Source: Planctomycetota bacterium
GTDB lineage: Bacteria > Planctomycetota > Planctomycetia > Pirellulales > Pirellulaceae
Assembly (NCBI GenBank): GCA_024277285.1
Contig: JAJRVM010000106.1
Span: 1 to 46,659, forward strand
Direction: 5' to 3'
Length of the DNA: 46,659 nt
Under the pieces are notes generated by a model that saw nothing but the letters and a program-made list of their open reading frames with translations, ran no database searches and had not been told where the DNA came from. Positions 25,690 through 34,095 of this stretch are shown one piece after another. Made by a program: the position numbers and the translations under genes. Numbering within the stretch: position 1 is the first letter of the stretch; every line of letters starts with the position of its first letter.

Positions 25690-27588
25690 TTGCCAAGGGA
25701 CCGTAAACGCGAATTGCCTCGGCACACAGTCAGCGCGCTCGGCTCAGCGTCGTTTCGCTGGACACTAACTCGGTGCGCGCTGCTCGCGGCGTTTTCGGTT
25801 TTTCTTGGATTGCTCTCACAAGCATCCGCTTCGCCACTCTCGGATGCAGCCAACCGGACCGAAGCGGACCGTACGTTTCAAGCCGCGCTGGAAACACTAG
25901 CTGGCAAATGCCACAAACTGGACTTACCGGTCCAAGAAAAAATCTCCCGCGCGTGGTGCGCGCCTCGCGACCCGCAGCGGTACTACCTGTTCCTGCCACC
26001 GACGGCCGATTCGACCAAACCAGCCGGTGACGCGACGCGTTTGGTCAAACTGTGGCATGCCAAGTTTCTGCAACTGCGCAAGGACCAAGCCGAACGGTTG
26101 TTTGCGCTGGCGCGCCAACAATTGCAAGCTGGCGACGAAGGAGCGGCTTATCGGCTTGTGCATGAAGTGCTGCACGAAGATCCCGACCACGCGCAAGCAC
26201 GCCACGCACTCGGGTACTCGAAGAGTGAGCGGGGTTGGCGTCGTTCGGCGCGGCGGCCATCCCGGCGCCGCAACCGACGAGCTCATCCGCAATTCGGCTG
26301 GGCCAGTAACCAGTACTGGCAAATCGACAGCGAGCACTTCAAATTGACAACCGACGCCAGCGCGCGCGATGGGCAACAGGTCGCCAATTATCTTGAGCGT
26401 GTGTATGCCGTCTGGCAACAGTTGTTCTATCCATACTGGAGTGTTCCCGGGCGGTTGGCGGCGCGGTTTCGCGGGGAAAACGTTTCGCTCGGGCCCGACC
26501 GTGTTTTTTCCGTCGTGTTGTTCAGCGATCGTGACGAGTACGTCGAACAACTGGGGCGTTCGGAGCCGCGGATTGGGATGAGTGTTGGGTATTATTCGCA
26601 GCACAACAAGACAGCCTTCTTCTATGCCGGTGACGACGCTGCGCGCACGACATGGGTACACGAGTCGACTCACCAATTCTTTCAGGAAAGCGGGATGGTG
26701 GCACCGCTGGTCGGCGAGCGGGCCAATTTCTGGGTCGTGGAGGGTGTGGCATTGTATATGGAATCGCTGGTGGACCACGACCGGTATGCCACAACCGGCG
26801 GCAGCGACGCGGATCGATTGCAATTCGCTCGGTTTCGTAAGCTCAGCCAAGGATACTACGTCCCCTTGGAGCAGCTGGTGAGTTATGGGCGCAAGCAGAT
26901 GCAAACAGATAAGGACATCCGCAAGCTGTATAGCCAATCAGCCGGCCTGACTCAATTCCTGTTGCACGGCAATGCGGGCCAATGGATGCGTCCGTTTGTC
27001 GATTACATCAAGACGGTCTACCGAGGCGTGGGACAGCGCTCGACGCTGCAAGTGCAGATCGGCCAACCGTATGCGATTCTGGACCAAGGTTACCAGCAGT
27101 TTCTAAACGTAACCGATGCCGACCTGGTATTTGTCGATCCCGGCGCGCAGAGATTGTGCCTGGCGCATACCGACGTGACCGACTCCGGGTTGGCGCGCGT
27201 GCCGAGTTGCTCCGAATTACGTTGGCTCGACTTGTCCTTCACCGCAGCCACCGATGCCGGGATCGCGTGCTTCGCCGACGCTCGCCACATCGATCAACTG
27301 AATGTGGAAAAGACGGCGATTACCGACGCGGCACTCGATACAGTTGCCCGATTTCAGCAGCTTCAAGAACTCGACCTGTCGCACACGGCGGTTACCGATC
27401 AGGGGTTATCCAAATTGTCGCGACTAGTCCACTTGCAGATACTGTGGCTGACCGGAACGCGAGTGACTGATCAAGGCCTCTCGGCGCTCACGTCACTGCG
27501 CGAACTGGAACAGCTGGATGTGCAAGCAACGAGCGTCACACCGGCCGGCATCAAACAATTGCGCAAACGGCTCCCTAAGCTGAAGTAA
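25690..27588 (+). CDS. Secreted HExxH (gluzincin-like) peptidase with C-terminal leucine-rich repeats
   Basis: No ATG lies near the start. I prefer the TTG at 25690 (AGGGAG at 25675-25680), giving 632 residues with a signal peptide (TRCALLAAFSVFLGLLSQAS). A TTG at 25609 is possible. A helical region (residues ~55-200, TPR-like AGDEGAAYRLVHEVLHEDPD) leads into a metallopeptidase-like domain with HESTH at 324-328 and the downstream glutamate in VVEGVALYMES, the gluzincin pattern; it resembles DUF1570-type proteins. Residues ~490-632 carry at least five leucine-rich repeats with DSGL/DAGI/DQGL steps and LDLSFTA/LDLSHTA. Probably periplasmic or surface-exposed. Substrate unknown; the LRRs suggest protein binding. 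Confidence 0.82.
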   Translation: MPRDRKRELPRHTVSALGSASFRWTLTRCALLAAFSVFLGLLSQASASPLSDAANRTEADRTFQAALETLAGKCHKLDLPVQEKISRAWCAPRDPQRYYLFLPPTADSTKPAGDATRLVKLWHAKFLQLRKDQAERLFALARQQLQAGDEGAAYRLVHEVLHEDPDHAQARHALGYSKSERGWRRSARRPSRRRNRRAHPQFGWASNQYWQIDSEHFKLTTDASARDGQQVANYLERVYAVWQQLFYPYWSVPGRLAARFRGENVSLGPDRVFSVVLFSDRDEYVEQLGRSEPRIGMSVGYYSQHNKTAFFYAGDDAARTTWVHESTHQFFQESGMVAPLVGERANFWVVEGVALYMESLVDHDRYATTGGSDADRLQFARFRKLSQGYYVPLEQLVSYGRKQMQTDKDIRKLYSQSAGLTQFLLHGNAGQWMRPFVDYIKTVYRGVGQRSTLQVQIGQPYAILDQGYQQFLNVTDADLVFVDPGAQRLCLAHTDVTDSGLARVPSCSELRWLDLSFTAATDAGIACFADARHIDQLNVEKTAITDAALDTVARFQQLQELDLSHTAVTDQGLSKLSRLVHLQILWLTGTRVTDQGLSALTSLRELEQLDVQATSVTPAGIKQLRKRLPKLK

Positions 27589-27734
27589 CGTGACACGGTC
27601 TCTCCGCGTTACGAACAGAACCTCCGCTGAACTCGACCGCCTCCAACCGCTGCGCCGATGCCACAAGGCTCCCAAAACGGACTGCGGTCCGTTCTACTGG
27701 TGTTTTTCGATCGCTTGCGCAACCCTTCCGTACT

Positions 27735-27804
27735 CGTTACAATAGTCCCGTTACGGCGGCCCCGTTACAATAGCCCCGTTACAATAGCCCCGTTGCCGTG
27801 ACCA
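27735..27804. repeat. 14 bp tandem repeat, five units
   Basis: CGTTACAATAGYCC-type units follow one another at 27735, 27749, 27763, 27777 and 27791; units 1, 3 and 4 are nearly identical, and units 2 and 5 are diverged. It lies ~70 bp upstream of the creatininase start and may be part of its leader. Confidence 0.85.
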
Positions 27805-27871
27805 TATTACATGGGCAATTTCATTGGCAACAAGCCAAGCTGCGTCAGCCATTTCATGTCGGAGACAACAC

Positions 27872-28651
27872 ATGCGTCCGTGGGTATTAGCTGAAACGAA
27901 TTACGAGCACACGAAGCAGCACAATTACGAAGTAGCGGTACTGCCGTTCGGTGCGACCGAGCCGCATAACTTGCACTTGCCCTACGGAATGGACATGTTT
28001 GAGGGAACGATCGTCGGCGAGAAGATTTGCGGTGCTGCTTACGAGCGCGGCGCGAACGTGGTGCTATTGCCCACGATCCCCTACGGCACGCAAACCAATA
28101 TGTTCCAATTGCCATTGGCGATGAACTTGAATCCGTCGACGCTCAACATGGTGGCGATGGACCTGATCGAGTCGCTGGTGCGTAGCGGTATTCGCAAAAT
28201 CCTGCTGTTGAACAGCCATGGTGGGAACGAGATCAAGACGATCTTGCGCGAGCTGAGTGGCTCGACTTCGGCACAGCTGTTCGTCTGCAACTGGTACAAG
28301 GTTTTTTCCGACGAGTTCGCGAATATCTTCGATCATCCGGACGATCATGCGGGCGAGATGGAAACGTCGTTCGCCATGGCGTTCTTGCCCGAGCTGATCA
28401 ATCGCAAGCCCGATGGCTCACTGGCAGCGGATGCTGGCACGCCCGCAACGCCCCGCTTCAAAGCGTTGCAAGAGGGCTGGGTGGGAATCACGCGCCCCTG
28501 GCATTTACTAACCACCAATGCCGGTGCTGGCTATCCCCACGACGCCACGGCCGAGAAGGGACAACGCATGATGGACTTGTTGGTAGAGCGGATCGCGACG
28601 TTCCTAGTCGAACTGTCCGAATCACCCTTGGACGAGAAGTTTCCTTTCTAG
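27872..28651 (+). CDS. Creatininase family amidohydrolase
   Basis: A 259-residue cytoplasmic protein starting MRPWVLAETNYEH; GGAGA at 27861-27865 selects the ATG at 27872. The metal-binding set of the creatininase fold is present: Glu30, His32 and His35 in GATEPHNLHLP, Asp40 in YGMD, His116 in NSHGGN and Glu162 in HAGEMETS. Members include creatinine amidohydrolase, the riboflavin/F420 enzyme ArfB and mycofactocin MftE. The substrate here cannot be decided and none of those pathways is next to it. It is preceded by a 14 bp tandem repeat and followed by two family F hairpins. Confidence 0.92.
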   Translation: MRPWVLAETNYEHTKQHNYEVAVLPFGATEPHNLHLPYGMDMFEGTIVGEKICGAAYERGANVVLLPTIPYGTQTNMFQLPLAMNLNPSTLNMVAMDLIESLVRSGIRKILLLNSHGGNEIKTILRELSGSTSAQLFVCNWYKVFSDEFANIFDHPDDHAGEMETSFAMAFLPELINRKPDGSLAADAGTPATPRFKALQEGWVGITRPWHLLTTNAGAGYPHDATAEKGQRMMDLLVERIATFLVELSESPLDEKFPF

Positions 28652-28654
28652 TGT

Positions 28655-28712
28655 GCCACGGCACTCCGTGCCGTGAAATGAAATGAATGTACACAGCACT
28701 CCGTGCCGTGAC
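28655..28712. repeat. Family F hairpins, two copies
   Basis: ACGGCACTCCGTGCCGT (about 28658-28674) is followed by a second copy, CAGCACTCCGTGCCGTG (about 28693-28709), directly after the creatininase stop. The same palindrome lies at 17150-17166. Confidence 0.8.
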
Positions 28713-28868
28713 GCACCGCTCGCCAGCAATTTCGCCGTCGGTCCCGCGTACCGAACCAAGCCGGACCACCATTCCGTTCCCCCCACCAGGAGGCCATAAC
28801 ACTTACTGGACGCGGGTCCGTTGACCATTCTCGCAAGCCGGACTAAACTTGGGGACTTCACGCCTATG

Positions 28869-28942
28869 GTGGATGTAGCTCAGTTGGTTAGAGCACTGGA
28901 TTGTGGTTCCAGGGGTCGGGGGTTCAAATCCCCTCATCCACC
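28869..28942 (+). tRNA. tRNA-His (anticodon GTG)
   Basis: A complete cloverleaf. Acceptor stem GTGGATG pairs with CATCCAC, the D arm is GCTCAGTTGGTTAGAGC, the anticodon stem CTGGA/TCCAG holds loop TTGTGGT with anticodon GTG, and the T loop is TTCAAAT. A G precedes position 1 (28868) and position 73 is C, the pair expected for the histidine G-1. The 3' CCA is not fully encoded (only CA follows C73). A terminator hairpin follows 11 bp later. Confidence 0.97.
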
Positions 28943-28953
28943 CATGAGTTGAC

Positions 28954-28985
28954 AAAGGTCGCCGGACGAACCTCCGGCGGCCTTT
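28954..28985 (+). terminator. Terminator of tRNA-His
   Basis: A 13 bp stem (AAAGGTCGCCGGA with TCCGGCGGCCTTT, one G-U pair) and a 6-nt loop lie 11 bp after the tRNA; the right arm ends in CCTTTGCCTTT. Confidence 0.85.
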
Positions 28986-29204
28986 GCCTTTGCGCACTTA
29001 CTAGACGCATCTGCAATCATATCAAAGAGTTGCCGAAACGTCGGCGACAATGCGGCAGGTGCCACTGCATGATCGGACGCGGTCCCCATCGCAAGACGCT
29101 TGGCCGAGCAGTTGACGTTACCAACTAGCCGCCGCACGGATCACGCAGTGCCGCAGCGCCAAACGGCTTTCCAATCGTATGTGGCCCGAGGTTCCATCCC
29201 ACGT

Positions 29205-29250
29205 GAATGGCGGGCAAAAAAGAAGTGTCATGCCCGCCTCGCTTCTGCCC
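29205..29250. repeat. Family C fragment
   Basis: GGCGGGCAAAAAAGAAGTGT followed by CTTCTGCCCGTATGATG gives short inverted arms of the family C type, ~40 bp left of the family G copy. Confidence 0.55.
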
Positions 29251-29292
29251 GTATGATGCCTGGCTTCAATTGCTAGATGCTTGCCTGCACGC

Positions 29293-29354
29293 CCCACATC
29301 GACCACTCGCTCGTGGAACAAGAACGGGATAAACAGAACCACCACGACTCAGCA
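29293..29354 (+). repeat. Family G repeat, copy 2
   Basis: Nearly identical to 1842-1903 over ~60 bp, from CCACATCGACCACTCGCTCG to the region after AACAGAACCAC. Confidence 0.85.
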
Positions 29355-29393
29355 AGATTTTGACATCCCGCATTCTATTCCCCTTTTCCGGCC

Positions 29394-29605
29394 CGGACGT
29401 GCCAGATCGGTCGGGAGCGTGAGTTCGTAAACGCATGCAGTGGCACACACGTACACACATCCCATTGGAGACCGGGTTCGCGATTCGCACTGCGTGCCCG
29501 GAGCGGCGGTGTGATAGGTGAGTGTTCGGACGTGCCAGATCGGTCGGGAGCGTGAGTTCGTAAGCGCATGCAGTGGTACACACGTACAGACGCCCCATTG
29601 GAAAC
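29394..29605 (-). repeat. Family A repeat, two tandem inverted units
   Basis: CGGACGTGCCAGATCGGTCG starts the units at 29394 and 29527 (period 133 bp). Each includes GCATGCAGTGGYACACACGT, the reverse complement of the family A core. Confidence 0.85.
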
Positions 29606-29804
29606 CGGGGTGAGTGGTTCACTCAAATGGTTCTTTCTGCGCGTTGATCGAAAAACGCTGTTTTCCCTGATTCACAAAGAGTAGACTGGTTGGTTGGGTT
29701 CCAAAGCGGCCGTTTTGATGCGAATTCCATTTATGGCCAAACGTATCCCTAACCAACCGTTCACTCCCTACCTCAACAGTCACCTGATGAAGGAGACTTC
29801 ACCC

Positions 29805-32800
29805 ATGTTGCGACACCGTTCTATTCAGGCCGCCGCTGGTCTATTGCTCATTCTTGCAGCGTTACCATCATTGGCCACAGGCCAAAGTGATGACAGGGCA
29901 AACAAGACGGCCAAAGAGCTCTTGACCAAGGCAGGAGTCACAGGCGGTCTAATCGTCCAATTGGGCTGTGGCGACGGAGCGCTGACGGCCGCCCTGCACC
30001 GCGGTTCAGCTTACGTCGTGCAGGGTCTGGACACGGACAAGCAGCGCGTGCAAACGGTGCGCGAAAGCGTGCGTGCCAAGGGAAAACTCGGCCCGGTCAG
30101 CATCGATTGGTGGGATGGGCAGCACCTGCCCTACACCGACAACCTGGTTAATCTGATCATCGTCAATGAACCGGCTCACGTTGCTCAGACCGAGCTACAA
30201 CGCGCGCTGGCGCCCAACGGAATCTTACTGGTTCGTCGCGACGGCCAATGGCAAAAGACGGTCAAGCAATGGCCCGCGCAGTTCGACCAGTGGACTCACT
30301 ATCTGCATGGTCCGGATGGCAACCCGGTTGCTCAAGACACCGCCGTTGGTCCACCACGCCGTATTCAATGGTTGGGCGATCCCAAGTGGGCGCGGCACCA
30401 CGACCACATGGCTAGCATGACATCACTGGTATCGGCCAATGGGCGGCTGTTTTACATCTTGGACGAAGGCCCCCGATCGTCGATTCAACTGCCGTCCGAT
30501 TGGCAACTGATCGCGCGCGATGCGTTTAACGGCACGATCCTCTGGAAGCAGAAGATTGCAAAGTGGAACACTCGCCAGTACCCGCTGAAGAGCGGTCCCG
30601 CGCACTTGCTGCGACGTTTGGTCGCCGAGGGGAATCGCGTCTACGTTACACTCGGCATCGACGCACCGGTCAGCGTACTGGATGCGGCGACCGGAGAAGT
30701 ACTTTCGACGTTCGCCGACAGCCAGTTCACTCGGGAAATCGTCGTTTCCGCCGGCACGGTGTTTTGTGTGGCGGACAGTTCTCCTTCGCCGCTGCCAAAA
30801 TGGAATCGCGTTTCGACCTATGTGTGGGATAACACGCGGCGCGCCAACCCCGAACTGGGTTGGCAGGGTACTTCCAGACGAGTGTTAGCCTACGACGCCG
30901 CGACGGGAAAACCAGCCTGGAACAACACGTTACCGGTAGCCCCCTGCTCGCTGGCCGCCGACGGCGATCGAGTCGTGTTGCACGACGGCCAGCAACTGGT
31001 ATGCATCGACCAGCCAACCGGCCAGATCCTCTGGAAGTCGGCTCCCCTCCCCACAAAGATCCCGGTGCACACGAACACGGGCCCACGCATATTGCTGTAC
31101 GAAGACGTGGTTCTGGCCGCGCCAAACAACGGGAAAATCACCGCCTTTTCCGCGACTGACGGCAGCCAGTTGTGGGAACAGAAGCAGCGTCCCAGTGGAC
31201 ACATGTCGCTGCGTGATTTGATGGTCGTCAACAACCTGGTTTGGACCAGCGCGGTTGCGGGGAGTCGTGACAATGGCGTGTTTGTCGGATACGACGTGCA
31301 TACGGGCGAAAAGAAGGTCGAGTTCTCGCCCGACGTTAACATCCACTGGTTTCACCATCGCTGTTATCCCGCCAAGGCCAGCGGCAACTATGTCCTGATG
31401 GCACGCAACGGCACCGAGTACGTTGACGTGGTAAACCAACATTGGGAGCCGAACCACTGGGTGCGTGGAGGCTGTATCTATGGCGTGATGCCATGCAACG
31501 GCTTGACCTACGCCCCCATGGACGCGTGTGGCTGTCAAATGGAAGCCAAGCTGGAAGGTTTCAAGGCCCTGGCGGCGGGGCCGGTCCCCAAAGCCACCAA
31601 GAACGGCTTGGGCTCCGCTCCGCGTTTGCAAAAGGGACAAGCTTACGGCAGAGTGTCCGTACCGCCGGCTGGCGATTCGGATTGGCCAACCTATCGGCAC
31701 GATGCCGCGCGAAGTGGTTCCAGCGTCGCGGCCGTGCCAACCAATCTTGGCTTGGCATGGCAGGCCGATTTAGGCGCTCGCCCCACGCCACCCGTTGTGG
31801 CAGGAGATCGTGCGTTTGTCGCCACGCCTGACAACCATACGGTCCACGCTCTGGACGCCCGTACAGGAAAACGCCTTTGGTCCTACGCTGTGGCAGGCCG
31901 CGTCGACTCGCCACCCACCTACTACCAAGGCTTGGTACTGTTCGGTTCCGCCGACGGCCACGTCTATGCTCTCAGCGCCAGCGAAGGAACACTGGCGTGG
32001 CGTTTCCGAGCCGCTCCGGTCGATCGACGCGTGATGATACGCCAACAACTGGAATCGGCCTGGCCGGTACATGGCAGCGTGCTGATCCACAACGGCGTGT
32101 TGTACTGCACGGCGGGCCGCAACATGTTCCTGGAAGGTGGCATCCACTTCCTGCGTCTTAACCCCGAGACCGGAGAACTGCTGGGAGAAGTCGTCATGGA
32201 CGATCACGATCCCGAGTCGGGCGAGGAGATGCAGCGCAAGTATTTGAAGAAAACACAAGGCAATAATATGCCCGTCGCGTTGTCCGATATCTTGTCGTGT
32301 GACGGGCGCCATATCTGGATGCGTTCGCAAAAAATCGCACTCGACGGCAAACGATTGGAAATCGGCCTGGAGAGCTTGAGCGAACAGCCAGCAGATGATT
32401 GCCACCTGTTTTGCCAAGCCGGATTCCTTGACGATTCATGGTTCTTCCGTACGTATTGGACCTACGGGCGCCGCGTTTCTGGCGGTTATGGCGCATGGAT
32501 GCAGGCCGGACGCTTGGTTCCGTCCGGGCGCATCTTGTGCGTGGATGATAAGCACGTCTACGGGTTTGGGCGCAAGCCCGAGTACATGGTCAACAGCTCG
32601 GTGTTGGAATACGAACTATTCGCGGCCGACAAGGCAGTCACTCAGGAAGCAATCAACCACGTCCAAAAAATCGCATCGACAATCAACCGGCGTTCGAGCC
32701 GCAAGAACGCCAATTCCTCCGACTGGTTGTTGCGCAAGTTCTTTCCGCGCAAGGATCTGACCGCCGCGATTCAAATCTGGTCGGTCGATCAGCCGTCCAT

Positions 32801-33713
32801 CCTGGCCCGCGCCATGGCGTTGAGCAAGGAGACCATGTTGGTCGCCGGTCCACCTCAGTTCATTGACGAGCGTCAGGCGTATCGACGCCCCAATACTCCC
32901 GATGTTGTAAACCGACTGAAGCGTCAGCAAGAGGCGATGGAAGGAAAGTACGGCGGCGAACTATGGACCTTGTCCAAGCAGGACGGCAAACTGCTGGCGC
33001 GGGTGAAACTAGATGCCGTTCCCGTATTCGACGGCATGGCTGTGACTGACGATCGCCTGTACATCAGCACGACAGACGGACGACTGCTTTGCCTGGCCGA
33101 TTCATCATCCTCCCAACCGCTGCCGGCGGTCGAAGACCGCAGAGCCAGCATTGCCTGGAATCAACCGGAAGACCCAAGCTATCTGGTCCCGCTGCCCGAG
33201 CCGAAAGAGGCTGATTTCGCCAACGTGCAAGGGTGCCGTGTCGTCGCCTCCAAGCTCGGCTATCGCCTGACCGCACAACGAAAACAACCGGCCGCCGTGG
33301 CCGTCAAGTCGTTGCCGCAGCCGCTCACGGGCACGATCACTTTCAGGACGCGAATGAAAAGTGTCAGTGGCGCGAAGGGTCTGTTGAGCAATGGCTACCT
33401 GGCGTTTGGCGACGGCGGGGACGATGCTCAACTTATCAAGTGCGGTGTACGGATTCGAGCCAAGCAAGCACTGGTCATTCAGGGCCTCGTCGCCACAGGA
33501 ACCACTCAGCGCAAGCCGATCGAGGTCAAGCCCGACGCCCCCATCGACCTTATTGTGCGAGTCGACCTCGACAAACAGCAAGTAACCATGACCGCCAACG
33601 GGCTCAAGATCCAAACGCAACTCGAGCGGCCACTCGAAAGAATCACGCACCTGGGCTATGTCATTGACAATGCGGCCATCGATTTCGCGCCCATCGAAGT
33701 GAACAAGAAGTAA
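29805..33713 (+). CDS. Exported methyltransferase-like domain fused to PQQ-type beta-propellers
   Basis: A 1302-residue protein. The ATG at 29805 (AAGGAG at 29790-29795) begins a signal peptide (SIQAAAGLLLILAALPSLAT). Residues ~30-150 look like a Rossmann-fold SAM methyltransferase: motif I LGCGDG (~53-58), VQGLDTDKQR and LPYTDNLVNLIIVNE. A linker with QFDQWTHYLHGPDGN leads to two PQQ/quinoprotein-type propeller regions (~175-600 and ~630-1150) with repeated tryptophan-docking strands such as DAATGKPAWN and DARTGKRLWSY. A conserved cysteine segment (CIYGVMPCNGL...DACGC, near 545-575) separates them. The last ~130 residues resemble a LamG/concanavalin-like jelly roll. Exported methyltransferases are hard to explain without SAM, so the domain may bind something else. 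Family known to me from planctomycetes; function unknown. Confidence 0.85.
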   Translation: MLRHRSIQAAAGLLLILAALPSLATGQSDDRANKTAKELLTKAGVTGGLIVQLGCGDGALTAALHRGSAYVVQGLDTDKQRVQTVRESVRAKGKLGPVSIDWWDGQHLPYTDNLVNLIIVNEPAHVAQTELQRALAPNGILLVRRDGQWQKTVKQWPAQFDQWTHYLHGPDGNPVAQDTAVGPPRRIQWLGDPKWARHHDHMASMTSLVSANGRLFYILDEGPRSSIQLPSDWQLIARDAFNGTILWKQKIAKWNTRQYPLKSGPAHLLRRLVAEGNRVYVTLGIDAPVSVLDAATGEVLSTFADSQFTREIVVSAGTVFCVADSSPSPLPKWNRVSTYVWDNTRRANPELGWQGTSRRVLAYDAATGKPAWNNTLPVAPCSLAADGDRVVLHDGQQLVCIDQPTGQILWKSAPLPTKIPVHTNTGPRILLYEDVVLAAPNNGKITAFSATDGSQLWEQKQRPSGHMSLRDLMVVNNLVWTSAVAGSRDNGVFVGYDVHTGEKKVEFSPDVNIHWFHHRCYPAKASGNYVLMARNGTEYVDVVNQHWEPNHWVRGGCIYGVMPCNGLTYAPMDACGCQMEAKLEGFKALAAGPVPKATKNGLGSAPRLQKGQAYGRVSVPPAGDSDWPTYRHDAARSGSSVAAVPTNLGLAWQADLGARPTPPVVAGDRAFVATPDNHTVHALDARTGKRLWSYAVAGRVDSPPTYYQGLVLFGSADGHVYALSASEGTLAWRFRAAPVDRRVMIRQQLESAWPVHGSVLIHNGVLYCTAGRNMFLEGGIHFLRLNPETGELLGEVVMDDHDPESGEEMQRKYLKKTQGNNMPVALSDILSCDGRHIWMRSQKIALDGKRLEIGLESLSEQPADDCHLFCQAGFLDDSWFFRTYWTYGRRVSGGYGAWMQAGRLVPSGRILCVDDKHVYGFGRKPEYMVNSSVLEYELFAADKAVTQEAINHVQKIASTINRRSSRKNANSSDWLLRKFFPRKDLTAAIQIWSVDQPSILARAMALSKETMLVAGPPQFIDERQAYRRPNTPDVVNRLKRQQEAMEGKYGGELWTLSKQDGKLLARVKLDAVPVFDGMAVTDDRLYISTTDGRLLCLADSSSSQPLPAVEDRRASIAWNQPEDPSYLVPLPEPKEADFANVQGCRVVASKLGYRLTAQRKQPAAVAVKSLPQPLTGTITFRTRMKSVSGAKGLLSNGYLAFGDGGDDAQLIKCGVRIRAKQALVIQGLVATGTTQRKPIEVKPDAPIDLIVRVDLDKQQVTMTANGLKIQTQLERPLERITHLGYVIDNAAIDFAPIEVNKK

Positions 33714-33822
33714 GGTAACAGTCTAGCCGAATGAAGTCATGTCGCTTTCAAGAGACTCCCATGGGCTTGTCCCATGGGTGAAAACGTCTGGTGAGCTACC
33801 CGCGATGCCAGCTACTCCCCCC
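33714..33822 (+). repeat. Family B repeat, copy 2
   Basis: It starts directly after the stop codon of the propeller gene and is ~95% identical to 25217-25326, including the CCCATGGG hairpin. Its right flank is a perfect hairpin rather than a family C element. Confidence 0.92.
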
Positions 33823-33865
33823 ACTTCCCTCGCCGCCGCCTTCGGCGGCGGCGAGGGAAGTGGGG
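33819..33865. terminator. Perfect 22 bp hairpin, likely bidirectional terminator or RNA end
   Basis: Positions 33819-33840 and 33844-33865 are exact reverse complements with a 3-nt TTC centre. The stem starts CCCCACTTCCCTCGCC at its base and is GC-rich at the tip. There is no T-run, so simple intrinsic termination is not certain. Confidence 0.8.
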
Positions 33866-34095
33866 CCGTGTATGTGGGGGGATGGGACGCCACGGGTAGC
33901 CTACCAATCCTCTTCACCCACCGCACAAGGCGGTGGGGGTCGACCGATGGAAAATGAACTCGAGTGACCGTTCTTAGATACTTACCAGATGGCTGCAATC
34001 AACCTGGCAATGCCCTGCATGAGCAAACACTCAGCATGGCTTTCTCGGCCGATGACGCCACGCATTGCCCCACATCGTTGTTTGGCCTCGCCCAA

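Larger units (their letters stand above)
28943..29804. other. Long repeat-rich intergenic region after tRNA-His
   Basis: This 860 bp gap has no supported gene. It contains the tRNA terminator, a small family A fragment (29059-29090), a family C fragment (29205-29250), a family G copy (29293-29354) and two tandem family A units in inverted orientation (29394-29605). Between 29610 and 29804 is the leader of the next gene. Confidence 0.65.
33714..34095. other. Intergenic region between convergent genes
   Basis: The left half is family B and the 22 bp hairpin, followed by a piece with GGTAGCCTACCAATCC (family D-like, near 33895) and a small palindrome CCACCGCACAAGGCGGTGG (33918-33936). From 33960 to 34095 I see nothing to annotate. 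Confidence 0.55.
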
